Source of the DNA: an uncultured Fibrobacterota bacterium
GTDB taxonomy: Bacteria > Fibrobacterota > Chitinivibrionia > Chitinivibrionales > Chitinispirillaceae
Assembly: GCA_903888815.1 (NCBI GenBank)
Contig: CAISVC010000008.1
Coordinates: 1-5,033, forward strand
Reading direction: 5' to 3'
DNA length: 5,033 bases
This document shows, piece after piece, positions 3,859-5,033 of this stretch. How positions within the stretch are numbered: the first letter of the stretch is position 1; each line of letters opens with the position of its first letter. Both the position numbers and the translations under genes were made by a program. The notes under the pieces were generated by a model. The model made no database searches. It saw only the letters and a program-made list of their open reading frames with translations, and had not been told where the DNA came from.

Positions 3859-3975
3859 GGAATGGTTTGCGCCGGGTGTTTTCCGGAGGCGGCCTGCCCC
3901 CAGCAGGTGTCTGAGACTGCCGAAGGCAGGCGAGTTAGGGCTGGCCGGAGGAAAATATCCGGCACAGACCATTCC
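3859..3975 (+). ncRNA. Strongly folded 117-nt element, possible leader RNA or repeat
   Basis: Bases 3859-3875 pair with 3959-3975 over 17 positions, with one G-U pair and one C-A mismatch. Just inside, 3876-3884 pairs with 3950-3958 (A/T-rich, with two G-U pairs), then 3890-3894 (cggcc) with 3943-3947 (ggccg) after an asymmetric internal loop. At the tip 3917-3921 (ctgcc) pairs with 3925-3929 (ggcag). The result is a long rod. A run of eight T (3985-3992) follows ten bases after the outer stem, and the next gene starts about 50 nt beyond it. It could be a 5' leader with an attenuator, the 3' end of the yjbQ transcript, or a dispersed repeat. I do not recognise a known riboswitch, SRP or 6S RNA signature. 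Orientation is assumed from the T-run. Confidence 0.4.
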
Positions 3976-4014
3976 GGAGCGGTGTTTTTTTTCTTAAAAC
4001 ATTTCACAGACAAC

Positions 4015-4019
4015 AGGAG
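4015..4019 (+). promoter_or_regulatory. Ribosome-binding site of the beta-CASP gene
   Basis: AGGAG sits five nt before the ATG at 4025 and sets the start. The resulting N terminus (MNAELFSWGGVEEVTGS) is the expected first strand of the fold. Confidence 0.75.
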
Positions 4020-4024
4020 CAACC

Positions 4025-5033
4025 ATGAACGCTGAACTTTTTTCCTGGGGCGGGGTCGAGGAAGTGACCGGCTCAAAGCATTTTTTGACGGTAAACGGGA
4101 AGACGCTCATGGTCGACTGCGGCGCGTTCCAGGGCCGGCGGGAAGAGACGGACCGGAAGAACCGGCAGTGGCCGTTCGATCATTCTGCGGTTGACGCGGT
4201 AGTGCTGACCCACGCGCATTACGATCATTCCGGCCTGCTGCCCCTGCTCGTGTCGCGGGGATACGGCCGGAACATCTATTCCACGCCTGCCACGCGGGAC
4301 CTTGCCAATCTCATCCTCATGGATTCAGCCCATATTCAAAACAAAGACCTTGAGTATCTCAGAAAAAGAGCGAAACAGCAAGGCGGACTGATTATAAAAG
4401 AACCCCTGTATTCGGACAATGACGTACGGAAATGCCTCGGACGTTTTACGCCGGTATCCTATCACCGCCCGTTCAAGCCTGCAGAAAACATGCAGGTGAC
4501 CTTCTACGATGCGGGGCATATACTCGGTTCCGCGATGGCGCTCGTAGAGGCGGGGCAAAACGGACGAAACCTCCGGATCGGTTTCAGCGGCGATCTGGGA
4601 CGCAAAGGTCTGCCCATCATCCGCGACCCCGAAGGCCTGCCGCCGGTCGACTACATGGTCATGGAAAGCACCTATGGCAACCGCCTTCATGAATCCATGG
4701 ACAAAACCATGGAACTGCTCGCCGATACCATCAACCGCACTGCCGGACGTGGTGGAAAAATAATCGTACCTGCATTTGCAGTCGAGCGCACGCAGGAAAT
4801 GATCTTTTTCATCCATCTGCTGCACGATCAGAAGCGGATACCGGAAATTCCCCTATATGTCGACAGCCCCATGGCCGTGAATGCCACGGTCATTTTCCGC
4901 GCGCACCAGGAATGTTTTGACGAAGAGACAAAGCAGGCGTTTCTCAACCATGCCGATAATCCGTTCGGTTTCAACGAACTGCATTATATCACCGGTAAAG
5001 AGGAGAGCCAGGCGCTGAACAACCTGCGCGCCG
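4025..5033 (+). CDS. Beta-CASP metallo-beta-lactamase-fold RNase (partial, 3' end cut)
   Basis: The open frame codes for 336 residues and runs off the window. It belongs to the CPSF73/YSH1-like beta-CASP ribonucleases, zinc enzymes that process or degrade RNA in the cytoplasm. Metal-binding motifs are intact: D31 (VDCG, motif 1), H63-x-H65-x-D67-H68 (motif 2), H165 (DAGHILGS, motif 3) and D190 (SGD, motif 4). E214 in MESTYG is beta-CASP motif A. Motifs B and C, both His, should lie in the missing C terminus, since relatives are usually about 450-470 residues. The start is supported by AGGAG five nt before the ATG at 4025. Only the gene's end is missing; there is no internal stop. The folded element and T-run just upstream might affect its expression. 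The exact substrate cannot be told from sequence. Confidence 0.9.
   Translation, partial: MNAELFSWGGVEEVTGSKHFLTVNGKTLMVDCGAFQGRREETDRKNRQWPFDHSAVDAVVLTHAHYDHSGLLPLLVSRGYGRNIYSTPATRDLANLILMDSAHIQNKDLEYLRKRAKQQGGLIIKEPLYSDNDVRKCLGRFTPVSYHRPFKPAENMQVTFYDAGHILGSAMALVEAGQNGRNLRIGFSGDLGRKGLPIIRDPEGLPPVDYMVMESTYGNRLHESMDKTMELLADTINRTAGRGGKIIVPAFAVERTQEMIFFIHLLHDQKRIPEIPLYVDSPMAVNATVIFRAHQECFDEETKQAFLNHADNPFGFNELHYITGKEESQALNNLRA

Noticed and set aside
3930..3942. GTTAGGG as an attC R' box in the folded element
   Set aside because: It sits inside the rod rather than at its end and has no matching R'' box, so the fold is not attC-like.
3859..3975. Known riboswitch (TPP, cobalamin), SRP or 6S RNA
   Set aside because: The conserved cores of those RNAs are not visible. 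Proximity to a YjbQ gene alone does not justify a TPP riboswitch call.
4325..4825. 166-residue minus-strand ORF
   Set aside because: It is antisense to the beta-CASP gene, whose motifs are intact on the plus strand.
1..5033. CRISPR array, tRNA, rRNA or insertion sequence
   Set aside because: No spaced repeat-spacer pattern, tRNA cloverleaf, rRNA segment or transposase was seen.

Overview
The window reads as the integrase end of a chromosomal (sedentary-type) integron, followed by two ordinary housekeeping-type genes. The integron integrase gene (1841-3139, + strand) carries the intact tyrosine-recombinase catalytic set and the extra segment that separates IntI from XerC/XerD. To its left, transcribed the opposite way, lies a probable attI site (about 1612-1720) and the first cassettes of the array. 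Two complete cassettes and the start of a third can be delimited to the base, because each cassette begins with the reverse complement of the R'' box of its own attC.

Layout from the integrase outward (right to left). Cassette 1 (1611-1147, 465 bp) encodes a 62-residue single-pass membrane protein, and possibly a 10-codon leader and a 33-residue ORF that runs into attC2 (1141-1240). Cassette 2 (1146-137, 1010 bp) encodes a HigB/HigA-type toxin-antitoxin pair. It has its own promoter and an operator-like pair of GTTAAC boxes, and ends in attC1 (131-233). Cassette 3 (136 to 1 and beyond) is cut by the window edge, with perhaps the first codons of an ORF. The cassettes are visibly AT-rich, while intI and everything to its right are GC-richer, as expected when cassettes come from varied sources.

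To the right of intI, a short spacer with tandem imperfect heptamers precedes a YjbQ/UPF0047 gene (3330-3746). A second spacer holds about eight AT-rich heptamers and a strongly base-paired 117-nt element (3859-3975) followed by a T-run. Then comes a beta-CASP metallo-beta-lactamase-fold gene (4025 to the window end, incomplete).

The organism is a bacterium using Shine-Dalgarno initiation, with moderate-to-high core GC. The long IntI, the non-uniform attC sites and the heptamer repeats suggest an environmental lineage outside the well-studied Vibrio/Xanthomonas integrons. I cannot name the phylum from the sequence alone.

The most notable points are an integrase with two tandem core-binding (SAM-like) domains in front of a normal IntI catalytic domain, an attI with 24-bp-spaced direct repeats and an inverted repeat, and the unexplained folded element at 3859-3975. 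The toxin-antitoxin pair sits two cassettes from attI and carries its own promoter, fitting the established idea that such cassettes stabilise large arrays.
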